A stretch of DNA of 64,000 nt from Pectobacterium parmentieri (lineage in GTDB: Bacteria; Pseudomonadota; Gammaproteobacteria; Enterobacterales; Enterobacteriaceae), in assembly GCF_001742145.1 (NCBI RefSeq), contig NZ_CP015749.1, positions 2,232,001 to 2,296,000 of the forward strand, in the 5' to 3' direction. Below, piece by piece: positions 12,871-22,226 of the stretch (its first letter is position 1; each line of letters opens with the position of its first letter). Below the pieces are notes generated by a model. The model searched no databases, was not told the DNA's origin, and saw only the letters and a list, made by a program, of their open reading frames with translations. The position numbers and the translations under genes are program-made.

Positions 12871-13030
12871 CACACCGCTAGAACTGGAAGAAATCATCGA
12901 TCAGTGTCGGGCATTAATTTACGCCATTGTTGAACTGAATGACCCCAAAGCAAAAGAAATCTTGTCTTTTGTTCTGTGGGAAAAACTAAATACATTACAT
13001 CTGACCTATCAAAAAGAAGCTGCAAATTAA
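12860..13030 (+). CDS. Small acidic protein, unknown
   Basis: 56 residues (MFDNTPLELEEIIDQCRALI...) that look like a helical hairpin with alternating leucines. ATG 12860 has GGA 8 bases upstream; ATG 12851 is an alternative. It is followed within 33 bases by a strong terminator hairpin, which supports a real transcript. Helical acidic proteins of this size are common on mobile elements; function unknown. Confidence 0.5.
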   Translation: MFDNTPLELEEIIDQCRALIYAIVELNDPKAKEILSFVLWEKLNTLHLTYQKEAAN

Positions 13031-13062
13031 CATTATCCATCCATATGGTTTTCAGTAACGAC

Positions 13063-13205
13063 AAAAGGGCTGTTAAGCCCTTTTATCTGCCCCTGTGAGG
13101 CACTACCCATTGGGTAGAAGACATAGCCCCATGTATGGGGCAATCGGACACGTCATTGACATGAATATCTTTGAACGACATATATTAAATAATATATTAT
13201 TTTTA
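13063..13205 (+). repeat. Intergenic repeat, copy 2
   Basis: Begins with a terminator hairpin AAAAGGGCT/AGCCCTTTT (13063-13084), then TGAGGCACTACCCATTGGG, CATAGCCCCATGTATGGGGC and GACATATATTAAATAATA, matching copy 1 at 12021. Both copies follow plus-strand genes. Confidence 0.78.
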
Positions 13206-13228
13206 CTTTTCAAATAATATAAATGAAT

Positions 13229-14416
13229 TTATTTATAAATAAATTTCGCCATGACCGCTTCTGTTGTTACATTCCCAGTATTATACCATCGTATAGTCCC
13301 CTGAGAACGAGTCATGTTTAATATGTTAGTTATTGCCTGTTCTAAACTGGAAGGTTTGGATACGAACGTATAATGCCCCTGATAATACCCAAAGGCCATA
13401 ATAAACAACATCCTCATTAAATCGGCATCATCCGCATCAGACGTTGAGAGCAAAACAGGAAGGCTTACTTTTGAGTTATAAGAACTATTATAATATTTTA
13501 ATGGCTGCTGACTAATCACGTTGCCTCCAATAAGAAAGCCTCCGATAATCCCTGTATTCTTAAAATGATATTGCTCTATCAATTGAGCGATGGATTCTCC
13601 TGCATATTCATTATCCAACGCTGCCCCTGCAATCCATGTATAAGAAATCAGGAACCATTCCATATCAGATTGCGTTATAACTGTTTTCTTTGTCGCTGCT
13701 CCGGCTGAAATCGATGCACTGACACTCGATGAAACACTGGCACTTGTTGACGCCGAAACAGAGGCCGATAGACTGGCACTACTCGAAGCACTCAAACTTG
13801 CCGATGTTGAGGCAGATTTAGACGTAGAGATCGATGCTGATTGGCTGGCACTGATACTATGACTTGTTGAAGCACTGATTGACAGGCTTACGCTTACAGA
13901 ATTTGATGCTGATGTTAAGGCCGATAATGATGCACTGGTTGAAGTGCTTAAACTTGCTGACACTGAGGCCGATTGAGAAGCTGATACCGAATTCGATATA
14001 GACGACGATATCGACTTACTGACGCTCACCGATGCCAATGTTGACGCTGATTTACTGGTAGACAGTGAGGCTGACGTACTGGCAGATTTGGATGCAGAGG
14101 TTGATATTGCCGTACTTGCCGCGACTTCTGCCTCTGAGCCTTCTCGCAGTTCCCCAAGGTTCAACGGAAAAGCCAATGTATTTTTTAGGATCTGCATAGA
14201 GATAGGATAGGTTTCCTGAACACTTCCATCCGGTTTGGCACTCATCAGATACGCATCTGCTGTGTCGAATATGGTACGGATCTGTTGAACGGTTTCTCTT
14301 ACCGCCGCATCGTGTTTTTCATTGCGGTAAAAGCTCAATGCGGTGTAGGCAATACCAGTAGCAATCCCAAACACTAAAACAATTTCTAATACTGAATATC
14401 CTTTTTTATTTTTCAT
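13229..14416 (-). CDS. Type IV prepilin-like protein with serine-repeat segment
   Basis: 395 residues. The N-terminus [19 protein letters not shown] is a class III prepilin leader: cleavage after Gly6, Glu at position +5, then a hydrophobic helix. After a pilin-like stretch (30-98) comes a nearly pure Ser-x-Ser-x segment (about 101-238; SAS, SVS, STS units), then a 155-residue C-terminal domain with one Cys-free fold. The Ser segment resembles the stalks of serine-rich adhesins and could be glycosylated. AAGGTG lies 5-8 bases before ATG 14416. The secreted-protein gene ends 12 bases upstream, so they form one operon. No pilus assembly ATPase or secretin is in the window. Confidence 0.8.
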   Translation of the reverse strand: MKNKKGYSVLEIVLVFGIATGIAYTALSFYRNEKHDAAVRETVQQIRTIFDTADAYLMSAKPDGSVQETYPISMQILKNTLAFPLNLGELREGSEAEVAASTAISTSASKSASTSASLSTSKSASTLASVSVSKSISSSISNSVSASQSASVSASLSTSTSASLSALTSASNSVSVSLSISASTSHSISASQSASISTSKSASTSASLSASSSASLSASVSASTSASVSSSVSASISAGAATKKTVITQSDMEWFLISYTWIAGAALDNEYAGESIAQLIEQYHFKNTGIIGGFLIGGNVISQQPLKYYNSSYNSKVSLPVLLSTSDADDADLMRMLFIMAFGYYQGHYTFVSKPSSLEQAITNILNMTRSQGTIRWYNTGNVTTEAVMAKFIYK

Positions 14417-14428
14417 TTTTACACCTTA

Positions 14429-14947
14429 TTATTTAATCGATAACTGATGGTTTTCTCTGGTCTGCATGGTTTGTCGATAAATGTCATAACTGACATTAAC
14501 GAGTTTTTCTTTTTCAGCAGAACCACCGGAGGAATGAACGATATCCCCACCTGATTGATAAAGGGCGTAGGTTTTTGGATAAACAAAATGATTGACTACA
14601 ATGGTGTTATCTTTGCCTGATTTACATAACACTGCTGTTTTATCCGTCACGATAGTGTTTCTGTTCCATGTGGTTCCAGAAGCAGGCGGCGTTAATGGTA
14701 CATATTGATTATTGACCAGCACTTCAAAATATTGGCCTGCTAATTGGGTCGCCAATGCCGCACAGGACTTATCTGGCACATGGCTTAGCGTTAACTTTAA
14801 AACATTAGCACCAGTGTATGTTGGGTTGTATTCCAATGAATAGATACTACCTACCGGAGCCTTAAAAATACTATCGACTGATAGTGCTTGTGATGTAAAC
14901 CCACTGGCTAAAAATAAGCATAGCCACCTTGTTTTACTGAATGACAT
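14429..14947 (-). CDS. Secreted protein in pilin operon, unknown
   Basis: 172 residues with a signal peptide (MSFSKTRWLCLFLASGFTSQALS). The mature part has two Cys (in KSCAAL and VLCKSG) that could form one disulfide, and is rich in beta-type residues. A near-perfect AGGAGG lies 5 bases before ATG 14947. Directly upstream of the Ser-repeat prepilin, it may be a periplasmic partner or minor surface subunit. Family not recognised. Confidence 0.68.
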   Translation of the reverse strand: MSFSKTRWLCLFLASGFTSQALSVDSIFKAPVGSIYSLEYNPTYTGANVLKLTLSHVPDKSCAALATQLAGQYFEVLVNNQYVPLTPPASGTTWNRNTIVTDKTAVLCKSGKDNTIVVNHFVYPKTYALYQSGGDIVHSSGGSAEKEKLVNVSYDIYRQTMQTRENHQLSIK

Positions 14948-15099
14948 AATTCCTCCTGAAATTTTTACGTATACTCAGGAGATAATCAATTTATTTTATG
15001 TTGACAAGTATCTTCGGTGTTATTTTATTTTTTAATGTTGCTAATTTAACTCACACCTTTTATGATTAATCCGATAAATAACCATCAGGATAATAAATC

Positions 15100-15501
15100 A
15101 TGAGTGAAGCACTAAAAGTATTAAACAATATTCGGACGCTGCGTGCTCAGGCGCGTGAAACCGATCTGGCAACATTGGAAGAAATGCTGGAAAAGCTCAC
15201 TGTGATTGTAGAAGATCGCCGTGAAGAAGAAGCCAGCGCACAGCAACAAAATGCTGAACGTCAGGCCAAAATTGAAGCCCTTCGTGCTCAACTTCTTGAA
15301 GATGGCATTGATCCATCTGAATTGCTTGGTTCTGCTTCTGCAACCAAGTCAGCAAAATCCAAACGTGAGCCTCGCCCGGCCAAATATAAATATGTCGATG
15401 AAAACGGCAATGAAAAGTTATGGACAGGTCAGGGACGTACACCTAAAGCGATTGCTGCTGCTATTGAGAGCGGTAAAAAACTGGAAGAGTTTGAGATCTG
15501 A
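15100..15501 (+). CDS. hns: H-NS-family nucleoid protein, copy 1
   Basis: 133 residues. The N-terminal coiled-coil oligomerization domain ([20 protein letters not shown]) and the C-terminal DNA-binding domain with the AT-hook-like loop [12 protein letters not shown] are both complete. It should bind and silence AT-rich DNA such as this element. AGGA lies 9 bases before ATG 15100. Copy 2 at 20502 differs at only about 20 residues. They bracket the PAAR-DNase and PilV-like genes. The leader CCATCAGGATAA is shared by both copies. Confidence 0.93.
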   Translation: MSEALKVLNNIRTLRAQARETDLATLEEMLEKLTVIVEDRREEEASAQQQNAERQAKIEALRAQLLEDGIDPSELLGSASATKSAKSKREPRPAKYKYVDENGNEKLWTGQGRTPKAIAAAIESGKKLEEFEI

Positions 15502-15516
15502 TTATTTAGATCAATC

Positions 15517-15541
15517 TGCAACCCTTTGCTATGGGTTGCAG
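15517..15541. terminator. Hairpin between hns copy 1 and immunity gene
   Basis: CTGCAACCC and GGGTTGCAG form a 9-bp stem with a 7-base loop between two converging genes. No T tract on either side, so termination is only likely. Confidence 0.5.
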
Positions 15542-15554
15542 ATGCGAAAAAAAA

Positions 15555-15821
15555 TCACTTCGAGTCTTTGAATAATGGAAGATTTTGAGATTGCCTCCAT
15601 CGTTTTACAAATTTAACGATCCCTTCTGGAGTCCCATCATTATCATCTTCTGGATAGTAAATAATGCCATTACCATCTGGATGCCCAACTAGTTTTTCAA
15701 AATGGCTGACCCATTTATAATGTTCATCCTCGGAAGAAGAATTAGCTTCAACAATGTCTCTAACAAATTGAAGAAAATCCTTTTCAGTATAATCATTGAT
15801 AGTGAGTTTTAGTATTGTCAT
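15555..15821 (-). CDS. Colicin E-type DNase immunity protein
   Basis: 88 residues, matching the Im2/Im7/Im9 and pyocin S immunity family: an acidic four-helix protein that binds its cognate HNH nuclease next to the active site. Family landmarks are IxDYTExxFLQ, SSEDEHYKWVSHFEKLV GHPDG and the IIYYPEDDNDGTPEGIV core, where the two Tyr are the conserved binding hot spot. Its ATG overlaps the effector's stop by 4 bases, so the pair is translationally coupled. Confidence 0.92.
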   Translation of the reverse strand: MTILKLTINDYTEKDFLQFVRDIVEANSSSEDEHYKWVSHFEKLVGHPDGNGIIYYPEDDNDGTPEGIVKFVKRWRQSQNLPLFKDSK

Positions 15822-17620
15822 GAATTCTCCTTGGATTTGGAATGGATAGCGACATGCCTTTTAGGTGTGGCAATAGATAGGTTATCAATATCGTAAACGC
15901 TACCACCATCAACTATGCGTATTTTATGGTGAATTTCAAATACTTTCCTTCCTCCATACTGTTCTTTTGGCACTGCGTAGGGCGAACGACCTTTTTTAAT
16001 CAGTGCTTTATTAGCAGGAGAAAACTGCTCAATTAACTCAGGACATTCTGCCACAGCCAGCCAAAACGCCTCCCTGAAATCATCAAAACGTTCAAATTTT
16101 TGGCCTCTCAGTTTATCCGCTACCTGTGCAGGCACTGGCGCACCTAATCCTGAACTGGCGGCTTCCAACCATTTACCTTCACCACTCAATACCTCACCTT
16201 TTCCTGTTACAGCTCCGGGTTTATTCCGCGCTGATTGCAGATAAACATAAACTGGTTTTACACCAGAGTCAGCCGGAAAAACTAATATCCAGTCATTAAA
16301 ATCCTGCTCATCCGGCACGGGAAACGGGGGCGTGGAGGTTTCTATTTCATCACCCGGGATCGGATAAATGAGTATAGTGGGTTGGTCAATCGGGTTTACC
16401 GGGCTACCTGTATGTGTAACAGGCTCTGCTCCTTCAGGTTTTTCCGGGGTCCACGTTATGGTTGGCCCATCCACTCCGGGCGCGGGGGTGAAAGTATAAC
16501 CCTGAACCTTCGCATCCCATACCATATTAGCAACACGTACACCTTCATAGGGCGTTCCCTCGCCCGTATGAACACCATACACCTGCATCTTGCCATGAAT
16601 ATCGGGACGCCAGAAAAACCGGACGCGCGTCGTTGCCGTTTCCCCTGCCCAGCCTTTACGCCGTAACTCATCCTCTAACCAGTGTTCATCTCGTCCCGGA
16701 ACCTTATCACTGCCTGCCCCAGCAGAAGGAATATAGAGTGCTGAGGCTAATGCACCAATATACGGCACGCCCCTAGCTGCGCTCAGCACACCACCCAGCG
16801 ACCATTCTCCCCAGACTTGTGTCATGACCCCTGTAGCCGTCAGTAAACCGACACCTGCATTGGCAACAGTAGGCTCTTCCTGTTTCTCCACGGCGACGGG
16901 ATGAACAACCGATTTAGACGTCGGTAGCGGAGAATGCGTTTTATCATCCGTCGCAACCAACAAATCAAACAACGTTTTATACCAAGGCTCTAGCTCAGGG
17001 GCTTTAGTAGATGATGGTGCAGTAGCGACCGTTTTCTTTTCTTTCTTCTTAGCCACCTGCGCATGTTGAACGACCTCATGGCTTTCGTCATGATGACCAT
17101 AACCACAGCAATCATCTTGCTCAGACTGGGCAAACAGCACCATGTCCCCGAAATTTTTAACTGGCTCTTCTTCTGTTCCAGCCTTCGTACAACCGTCAGC
17201 AAGCAAACAAGATTTCGCGTAAACAGGGGGAACCGTCAGCATTGGTGTTAATGCCAGCAATGGCGCACGGGTTAATGCTGCCTGTTTAGCGCAGTCCTGA
17301 ACGGGAGAACGATGGGGTGTATCACCAATAATAACGTTGCCACTGCCGGAGACAATGACACCGCCGCAATTGATACCATCTCCAATACGCGCAGCATTTT
17401 TGCCGTTAATAATAACGGTGGATGAACCTTCGGCGATTTTTCGGGAATGAACACCATGTGGTGCATTGGGACAGGGACAACCATGAAGCAGAACAGCATC
17501 ACCTTGTCGGGCGGCAGGCTGACCATTAATAATTACATCAGAACTGCCTTCGATTATCGGGGTTTCAGGGAAGCAGTCATGACCACTTCCGATATCGTTA
17601 AGACGGGCAGCACCCGGCAT
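15818..17620 (-). CDS. PAAR / pyocin-S / HNH DNase effector
   Basis: 600 residues, three parts. Residues 1-100 form a PAAR spike-tip domain (MPGAARLNDIGSGH, repeats of SSxVIINGxxAARxGD), which caps VgrG in type VI secretion. After a Lys-rich linker, about 255-440 matches the S-type pyocin translocation domain. About 470-600 is a colicin E9-like DNase: FDDFREAFWLAVAECPEL and the HNH site FEIHHKIR...NLSIATPKRHVAIH. It should cleave the DNA of rival cells. AAGGAG precedes ATG 17620 by 6 bases; a TTG at 17638 is weaker. No VgrG or type VI structural gene is nearby, so it must use a system encoded elsewhere. Confidence 0.9.
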   Translation of the reverse strand: MPGAARLNDIGSGHDCFPETPIIEGSSDVIINGQPAARQGDAVLLHGCPCPNAPHGVHSRKIAEGSSTVIINGKNAARIGDGINCGGVIVSGSGNVIIGDTPHRSPVQDCAKQAALTRAPLLALTPMLTVPPVYAKSCLLADGCTKAGTEEEPVKNFGDMVLFAQSEQDDCCGYGHHDESHEVVQHAQVAKKKEKKTVATAPSSTKAPELEPWYKTLFDLLVATDDKTHSPLPTSKSVVHPVAVEKQEEPTVANAGVGLLTATGVMTQVWGEWSLGGVLSAARGVPYIGALASALYIPSAGAGSDKVPGRDEHWLEDELRRKGWAGETATTRVRFFWRPDIHGKMQVYGVHTGEGTPYEGVRVANMVWDAKVQGYTFTPAPGVDGPTITWTPEKPEGAEPVTHTGSPVNPIDQPTILIYPIPGDEIETSTPPFPVPDEQDFNDWILVFPADSGVKPVYVYLQSARNKPGAVTGKGEVLSGEGKWLEAASSGLGAPVPAQVADKLRGQKFERFDDFREAFWLAVAECPELIEQFSPANKALIKKGRSPYAVPKEQYGGRKVFEIHHKIRIVDGGSVYDIDNLSIATPKRHVAIHSKSKENS

Positions 17621-17780
17621 GTCATTCTCCTTTGACAATAAACTTTTCCTCTTGAGGACGGAATTCTGGGCACTTTTTATGGGAGATTCAATACCGGAAC
17701 CGTTAACAGATAAGGAAACAGCGATGCGTCATGATAATTTTACTTATATAAGAACATTATTTTAAATATCCTGTTTCAAA

Positions 17781-19370
17781 TCACCCACATTTCACTTTTG
17801 TTATATTGATATATTTTGGTATCGGACGGCAACTTTCCTTTTCACCTTTTTCGCCCCCGCCGTGGGTCGTACAATGTGAACCCATTTCATTGATATTGTA
17901 TTGAGGGACCCAAAGTTTCTCATCACCATACGGATTGGTTCGTACTTGTCCGTTCCAAAATACGGCGATCGAGGCATAATATAAAACAGGCTCAACCCCG
18001 GCAGGACATGTTCCCCCATCAACCGTAATTAAACCACCGCTATTTGTCCCCCATATGCCAGATTGACAAGAAAGTGTAGCGCCTTTATCGTCCTTGCTAA
18101 TTAGCCCATCAGGTGAACAACTTGCTCCCGCCACAGCAGTCGATTTAACCTGTAAATATTGCCCTGAAACAATACCTGATGAAACGATATTCCCTGATGC
18201 CACAATGTCGCCTTTGGCTAAACTATCGCGCGAAGGCAATAGTGTTAGATCTCCTTTTATTCTTTGGCTTCCTACAACATCTAATTTCATTGATGAAGGT
18301 GATGATGTTGTTCCGGTAATTGAGATGAAATTATTTTTTCCTGATTCATCTTCGATTCTTAATGGTATCGCGTTATCAGAAGAACAACTGGAAAATGTGC
18401 CACAGCCTAACCATAATCTTCTCTCGTTTTCTTTACCAACAATGAGTGCACCACGAGATCTGACACCTTGTTCGCTTTCCAGCCATTGATTAACTTTCAC
18501 GATATTGTTAAACGTCGAATAACCATCAACAGTTAATTGATTTTGAACCTTAAGATTATTACTGAACGTTCCATTTTTGCTCTGCACAATTTCAGTCGCG
18601 TTGAGATGCGTTCCTTCCACAATACCGGATGAGGATAATCGCTGGCTTTTGATCGTTCCAGATGCGGTAATGTCTTTTACATTGTCGATACTCTGGCCGC
18701 CCATATTCAGATCCCCTGTCATCGGCAATGTTCCATCACGGCGTAGGTAAACCGAATACATCGCACTGTCGTATCCAACACGATAGGCCAGCAATCCTGC
18801 TGCATTGATGCCACTATAGCTATTTTGGTTCTCAGTCCATTGACCACCCGTACCCGATGCAACAGTAGCAGATTGCGTCATGCCACTATCGATACCAGAG
18901 GCTTGCATAGCACGGCCTAACAAGTCATAGCGAATACGGTTTCCTTCAGACCACGGCAGTGTTGTAATAACCAGTCCGTTAATAACGTAGTTAGGTGTCG
19001 TCCCAGCGCGTTTCAACAGTATCTTATAAGAGGATTTTTGCATGTTGACGCCAGTATAACCCGCAGGTAACAGCCCTTCATTCACCAACGTCTGATAAGT
19101 GATTTCACAACCGTTAGCCGTACAGTTTCGTGGTCCCGGATCGCTGCTTTGGCTGCTACTGGATGAGAGCGTTGAAAGTTTGTCATAACGGATACTGATA
19201 TAACGGTTTACCGCCTCCCCCATCTGTTTCATTTGAGCGCCTACGGTATTCGCCATGATGTTTTCTTGATTGCTTTTCATGTCCTGAAACTTCATGAAAG
19301 CTATCGCTACGCCAACACCTAACACCAGCGTTATTTCCAATAAGGAAAACCCTTTTTTATGTTTAATCAT
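17781..19370 (-). CDS. PilV-like type IVb minor pilin / tip adhesin
   Basis: 529 residues. The leader [18 protein letters not shown] is a prepilin signal with cleavage after Gly7 and Glu at +5. The long body with repeated TITASGT-like strands and the segment [20 protein letters not shown] are typical of PilV, the tip adhesin of R64-type conjugative thin pili, whose C-terminus decides which recipient is bound. A Cys-rich 60-residue tail ends the protein. No rci recombinase or shufflon repeats are seen. ATG 19370 has AGGA at 8 bases. With the other pilin at 13229 it is an orphan: no pilL-pilU genes are here. Confidence 0.78.
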   Translation of the reverse strand: MIKHKKGFSLLEITLVLGVGVAIAFMKFQDMKSNQENIMANTVGAQMKQMGEAVNRYISIRYDKLSTLSSSSSQSSDPGPRNCTANGCEITYQTLVNEGLLPAGYTGVNMQKSSYKILLKRAGTTPNYVINGLVITTLPWSEGNRIRYDLLGRAMQASGIDSGMTQSATVASGTGGQWTENQNSYSGINAAGLLAYRVGYDSAMYSVYLRRDGTLPMTGDLNMGGQSIDNVKDITASGTIKSQRLSSSGIVEGTHLNATEIVQSKNGTFSNNLKVQNQLTVDGYSTFNNIVKVNQWLESEQGVRSRGALIVGKENERRLWLGCGTFSSCSSDNAIPLRIEDESGKNNFISITGTTSSPSSMKLDVVGSQRIKGDLTLLPSRDSLAKGDIVASGNIVSSGIVSGQYLQVKSTAVAGASCSPDGLISKDDKGATLSCQSGIWGTNSGGLITVDGGTCPAGVEPVLYYASIAVFWNGQVRTNPYGDEKLWVPQYNINEMGSHCTTHGGGEKGEKESCRPIPKYINITKVKCG

Positions 19371-19459
19371 TTTCATCGTCCTTTTTATTTTCACGTACTA
19401 TTTAATTAGCAAAAATAAAAAAGTGGTCAAGATATCATTGACTCTTACTCATAGATAAC

Positions 19460-19723
19460 TTATTCAATAAGTCCGGCTAACTGACGAACGGCTGACGCGA
19501 GGGAAATAGATTCCATATTCAGTTCTTTAACACACTCCTTTCTTCCATCAGGATACACTTTTACCAACTTTCCGTCTGAAATATAATGGATAGCCATTCC
19601 AGCCCTGAACACCTCCTTAATCGCTTTCTGTGATGCTTTCTTGGCAATTCGACTTAATACCGCTGTATCCTCAAGTGGATTTTTCTTTGATTTTTTCTTT
19701 TTCATAACCATTTTCATTGACAT
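19460..19723 (-). CDS. Small Lys-rich protein, unknown
   Basis: 87 residues. A very basic start (KMVMKKKKSKKNPLEDT) precedes a predicted helix and a short strand pair (HYISDGKLVKVYPDGRKE). Several in-frame ATGs (19723, 19717, 19705) are possible; I list the first after the weak upstream region. It sits just upstream of the PilV-like gene. Similar short proteins accompany toxin genes, but I cannot assign this one. Confidence 0.55.
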   Translation of the reverse strand: MSMKMVMKKKKSKKNPLEDTAVLSRIAKKASQKAIKEVFRAGMAIHYISDGKLVKVYPDGRKECVKELNMESISLASAVRQLAGLIE

Positions 19724-19764
19724 CTTATTGATTGCTAAAAAACACAAAATCCTGTGCGTCTGTT

Positions 19765-20121
19765 TTATTTCACATCACTCGCCAGAACTTTCATAAAAAA
19801 TGTACTGATAGCAGTAAAAATCACCTCGAAATCTTTGATGGTTGAATGCGTAAGCCCATCGATAAAAGACTCACTGATAACAGTGAAAACATGATCATTA
19901 GAAATATAGTCACCATTTTTATTTATTATATCGTTAATTTTACTTTCAGAATCCAAATCCAATACAGCATTTGGCTTAAATTCTCTTATCTTATGTAATA
20001 AGACATGAATAAAAACCCTGACAACCCAACCATCTTCATTTTCTATTCGTTTAAAAAAAGATTTTTTAAACGAAATGATATGTAGATTGCTCGCTCTGCT
20101 TTTTCTTATTGAGTAATACAT
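19765..20121 (-). CDS. Unknown protein upstream of PilV block
   Basis: 118 residues, basic N-terminal third, then an acidic helix and a C-terminal amphipathic stretch (FEVIFTAISTFFMKVL). AAGGAG lies 6 bases before ATG 20121, so translation is likely. Family not recognised. It is the first gene of the leftward block 20121-17781. Confidence 0.62.
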   Translation of the reverse strand: MYYSIRKSRASNLHIISFKKSFFKRIENEDGWVVRVFIHVLLHKIREFKPNAVLDLDSESKINDIINKNGDYISNDHVFTVISESFIDGLTHSTIKDFEVIFTAISTFFMKVLASDVK

Positions 20122-20501
20122 GCCAACTCCTTTTTATAAATTATCAACCCTCATTTAAAATAGCTCTGCTCTTATCGGAGAGCATGGTGGTCGAAACCTG
20201 TCCACCCCGCCAGTGTTATGAAATATGTATTTATAACTATAGCATCGTAAGTAAAATACACGATAACACGAGGTCTATGATGCTGCCTGTTTCGGATTTA
20301 TATTTATAATGCAATTAATGCATTGTTAATTTCAAATTTAATTCATATTAAAATATATTATTGATATTTATTTCAATTAATTTCTAATATAACAGTCAGA
20401 CACGCTATAATCACTGTTCTTTGATATAACACTTAACTCTCGTTTTATTAACGAATATCCTGTATCCTAAATCCGATTTTCAACCATCAGGATAAATAAC
20501 C
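20122..20501. promoter_or_regulatory. AT-rich intergenic region between divergent genes
   Basis: About 380 bases, very AT-rich, between the leftward gene at 20121 and hns copy 2. Contains GCTCT...GGAGAGC, a possible hairpin near 20161-20184, and long TATTTAAT runs typical of H-NS targets. No gene seen. Confidence 0.45.
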
Positions 20502-20903
20502 ATGAGTGAAGCTCTCAAAGTATTAAATAACATTCGTACCCTGCGTGCTCAGGCACGAGAAACCGATCTGGCGACATTGGAAGAAATGCTGGAAAAACTC
20601 ACCATTATTGTTGAAGAGCGCCGCGAAGAAGAAGCTAAAACCCAACAAGAACAGTCAGAGCGTCTGGCAAAAATTGAAGCCCTTCGTGCCAAACTGTTAG
20701 AAGATGGTATCGATCCGGCTGAACTACTTGGCTCTTTTTCTGTCACCAAGTCGGCAAAATCTAAACGCGCTCCTCGTCCAGCTAAATACAAATATACCGA
20801 TGAAAACGGCAATGAAAAGTTATGGACAGGTCAGGGTCGTACTCCTAAAGCCATTGCTGCTGCGCTAGGGAATGGTAAGACTCTGGAAGATTTTGAGATC
20901 TGA
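20502..20903 (+). CDS. hns: H-NS-family nucleoid protein, copy 2
   Basis: 133 residues, same domains as copy 1 at 15100: coiled-coil N-terminus with [19 protein letters not shown], linker, and [15 protein letters not shown]-binding loop. The first 46 residues differ from copy 1 at only a few positions; the linker (50-80) has diverged most, suggesting an old duplication or two acquisitions. AGGA precedes ATG 20502 by 9 bases. A strong terminator follows. Confidence 0.93.
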   Translation: MSEALKVLNNIRTLRAQARETDLATLEEMLEKLTIIVEERREEEAKTQQEQSERLAKIEALRAKLLEDGIDPAELLGSFSVTKSAKSKRAPRPAKYKYTDENGNEKLWTGQGRTPKAIAAALGNGKTLEDFEI

Positions 20904-20909
20904 TAAAAT

Positions 20910-20942
20910 AACTCCTTGTTGTATTCGATACAATGAGGAGTT
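20910..20942 (+). terminator. Terminator after hns copy 2
   Basis: AACTCCT pairs with AGGAGTT, and inside it TTGTAT pairs with ATACAA around a TCG loop; the sequence ends TTATTT. Confidence 0.75.
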
Positions 20943-21041
20943 ATTTGATCGGACAGGCAGTTCAGTGCCAGACGTAGACTTTGCTAACACAGTGTTATGT
21001 TAGTCGAAGGGAATTAGATCAAAGATTAGGAGGTCATAAAT

Positions 21042-21752
21042 ATGAGTCGTTTGATACTAAATGTCCCCTTTAGCGAGAAGGATGATGCAAAGCAGAAAGG
21101 TGCCCGATGGGATCCAGAACTAAAAAAATGGTATGTGCCAACGGGAAAATCAAGCCTGCAATTCATCCCATGGATACCTGAACTTACAGATAATAAGAAA
21201 TATCACTTATTCAATGAATATTACTTCATTGGTGAGAATGAGCGTCTATGCTGGAAATGTGGGGAGTTAATCAGCCTGTTTGCTTTCTGCCTTCCACGAG
21301 GTCATAAATATCTGACCATTGATTACCTTGATCCAGATGATGAAGCGATTGAGGACTCCAGCGAATGGAGCTATTATGACAACTATCTCTTTCGCGGCAA
21401 AAGTGATGGTACTTGTTATTCGTGGTCTACCAGCCCTTGCTTTTCTGGAGTCGCCAATATTACTGACGTGACTCCCCGTGCATTAGGTTATATTAGGCAC
21501 TTTACAACGAACTGGCGTCCCGGAAACAGTAAAATGGCAGGTTATAGCTATTATGCTAATCATTGTCCACATTGTTCAAGGTTGCAGGGCGACTTTATGA
21601 TTTTCAGTGAACCCGGAGGAGCATTTCTACCTTCTACCCAAAAAGAGGCTTCAAAGATCAAATTACACAAAATAGATGAGCCTGTATTTTTAAAAGGTGG
21701 AACCTGTTTTACAACATGCGACTTTTATGAAGATATGACACACGTAATTTAG
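21042..21752 (+). CDS. DUF5710-domain protein with Cys pairs
   Basis: 236 residues. The first 45 (LNVPFSEKDDAKQKGARWDPELKKWYVP) are a DUF5710 module, often attached to plasmid primases and relaxase-associated proteins. Farther on are CWKCG and HCPHC, two CxxC pairs that could bind zinc, in the way of nucleic-acid-binding fingers. Function unknown; AGGAGG precedes ATG 21042. It lies beside the mobilization genes, consistent with a role in plasmid-like DNA processing. Confidence 0.68.
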   Translation: MSRLILNVPFSEKDDAKQKGARWDPELKKWYVPTGKSSLQFIPWIPELTDNKKYHLFNEYYFIGENERLCWKCGELISLFAFCLPRGHKYLTIDYLDPDDEAIEDSSEWSYYDNYLFRGKSDGTCYSWSTSPCFSGVANITDVTPRALGYIRHFTTNWRPGNSKMAGYSYYANHCPHCSRLQGDFMIFSEPGGAFLPSTQKEASKIKLHKIDEPVFLKGGTCFTTCDFYEDMTHVI

Positions 21753-21939
21753 CTGGTAGACTCTGTGAAAATATTGCTAGTTAATTTTCACAATATCTAC
21801 TTCTCGCTCAGAGACGATAGCCATATTCTGTCACGCATTGCCCCTTACCAGCTATCGCGCCCTCTGGGGCTTGCTCAACAGCTCACCGACCTAAAAACAA
21901 GTTTTAGGTCGGCTCACCGTTCGGACGTGAAAAGGAAAA

Positions 21940-22224
21940 CTACTGTTTGGATTTATTTAAGACATTTTCAATATAAGTTTGGCCTTGTGCTCTGTAAGAT
22001 TCGATATCGTTTTCATGAAGATTCGGGATATCAAGCAGAATCCCAAAGACCAATTCCTTATCTACATAACCAATATCACATCCTAAGACTTTGGCAACCT
22101 CTGCACCGAAAATAATTTTCTGGCGCGTGTTTTCTTTTTTCGTTTGCTGTTTCTTTTTAGCTTCCAAGAAATATAATCGTTCCTGTGCTGCTGCAAGTTG
22201 TTGTTTTATCGTTTTTGTTGTCAT
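21940..22224 (-). CDS. TraD/MobC-like mobilization accessory protein
   Basis: 94 residues: an N-terminal coiled coil (TIKQQLAAAQERLYFLEAKKK) and the basic motif TRQKIIFGAEVAKVLGCD, typical of small TraD/MobC proteins that assist MobA-type relaxases at oriT. It follows the preceding small gene by 2 bases and belongs to a leftward trio. The relaxase is read in the opposite direction from 23450, so the candidate oriT lies between them. Confidence 0.7.
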   Translation of the reverse strand: MTTKTIKQQLAAAQERLYFLEAKKKQQTKKENTRQKIIFGAEVAKVLGCDIGYVDKELVFGILLDIPNLHENDIESYRAQGQTYIENVLNKSKQ

Positions 22225-22226
22225 AT

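Noticed and set aside
12697..12897. Minus-strand frame of 66 codons
   Set aside because: Lies opposite the more credible plus-strand small genes at 12772 and 12860 and has no start signal.
17781..19370. Shufflon in the PilV-like gene
   Set aside because: No inverted 19-bp recombination repeats and no rci gene were found near the C-terminal part.
21765..22115. Plus-strand frame of 116 codons
   Set aside because: Lies opposite the TraD-like gene, which has a clear family motif and operon context.
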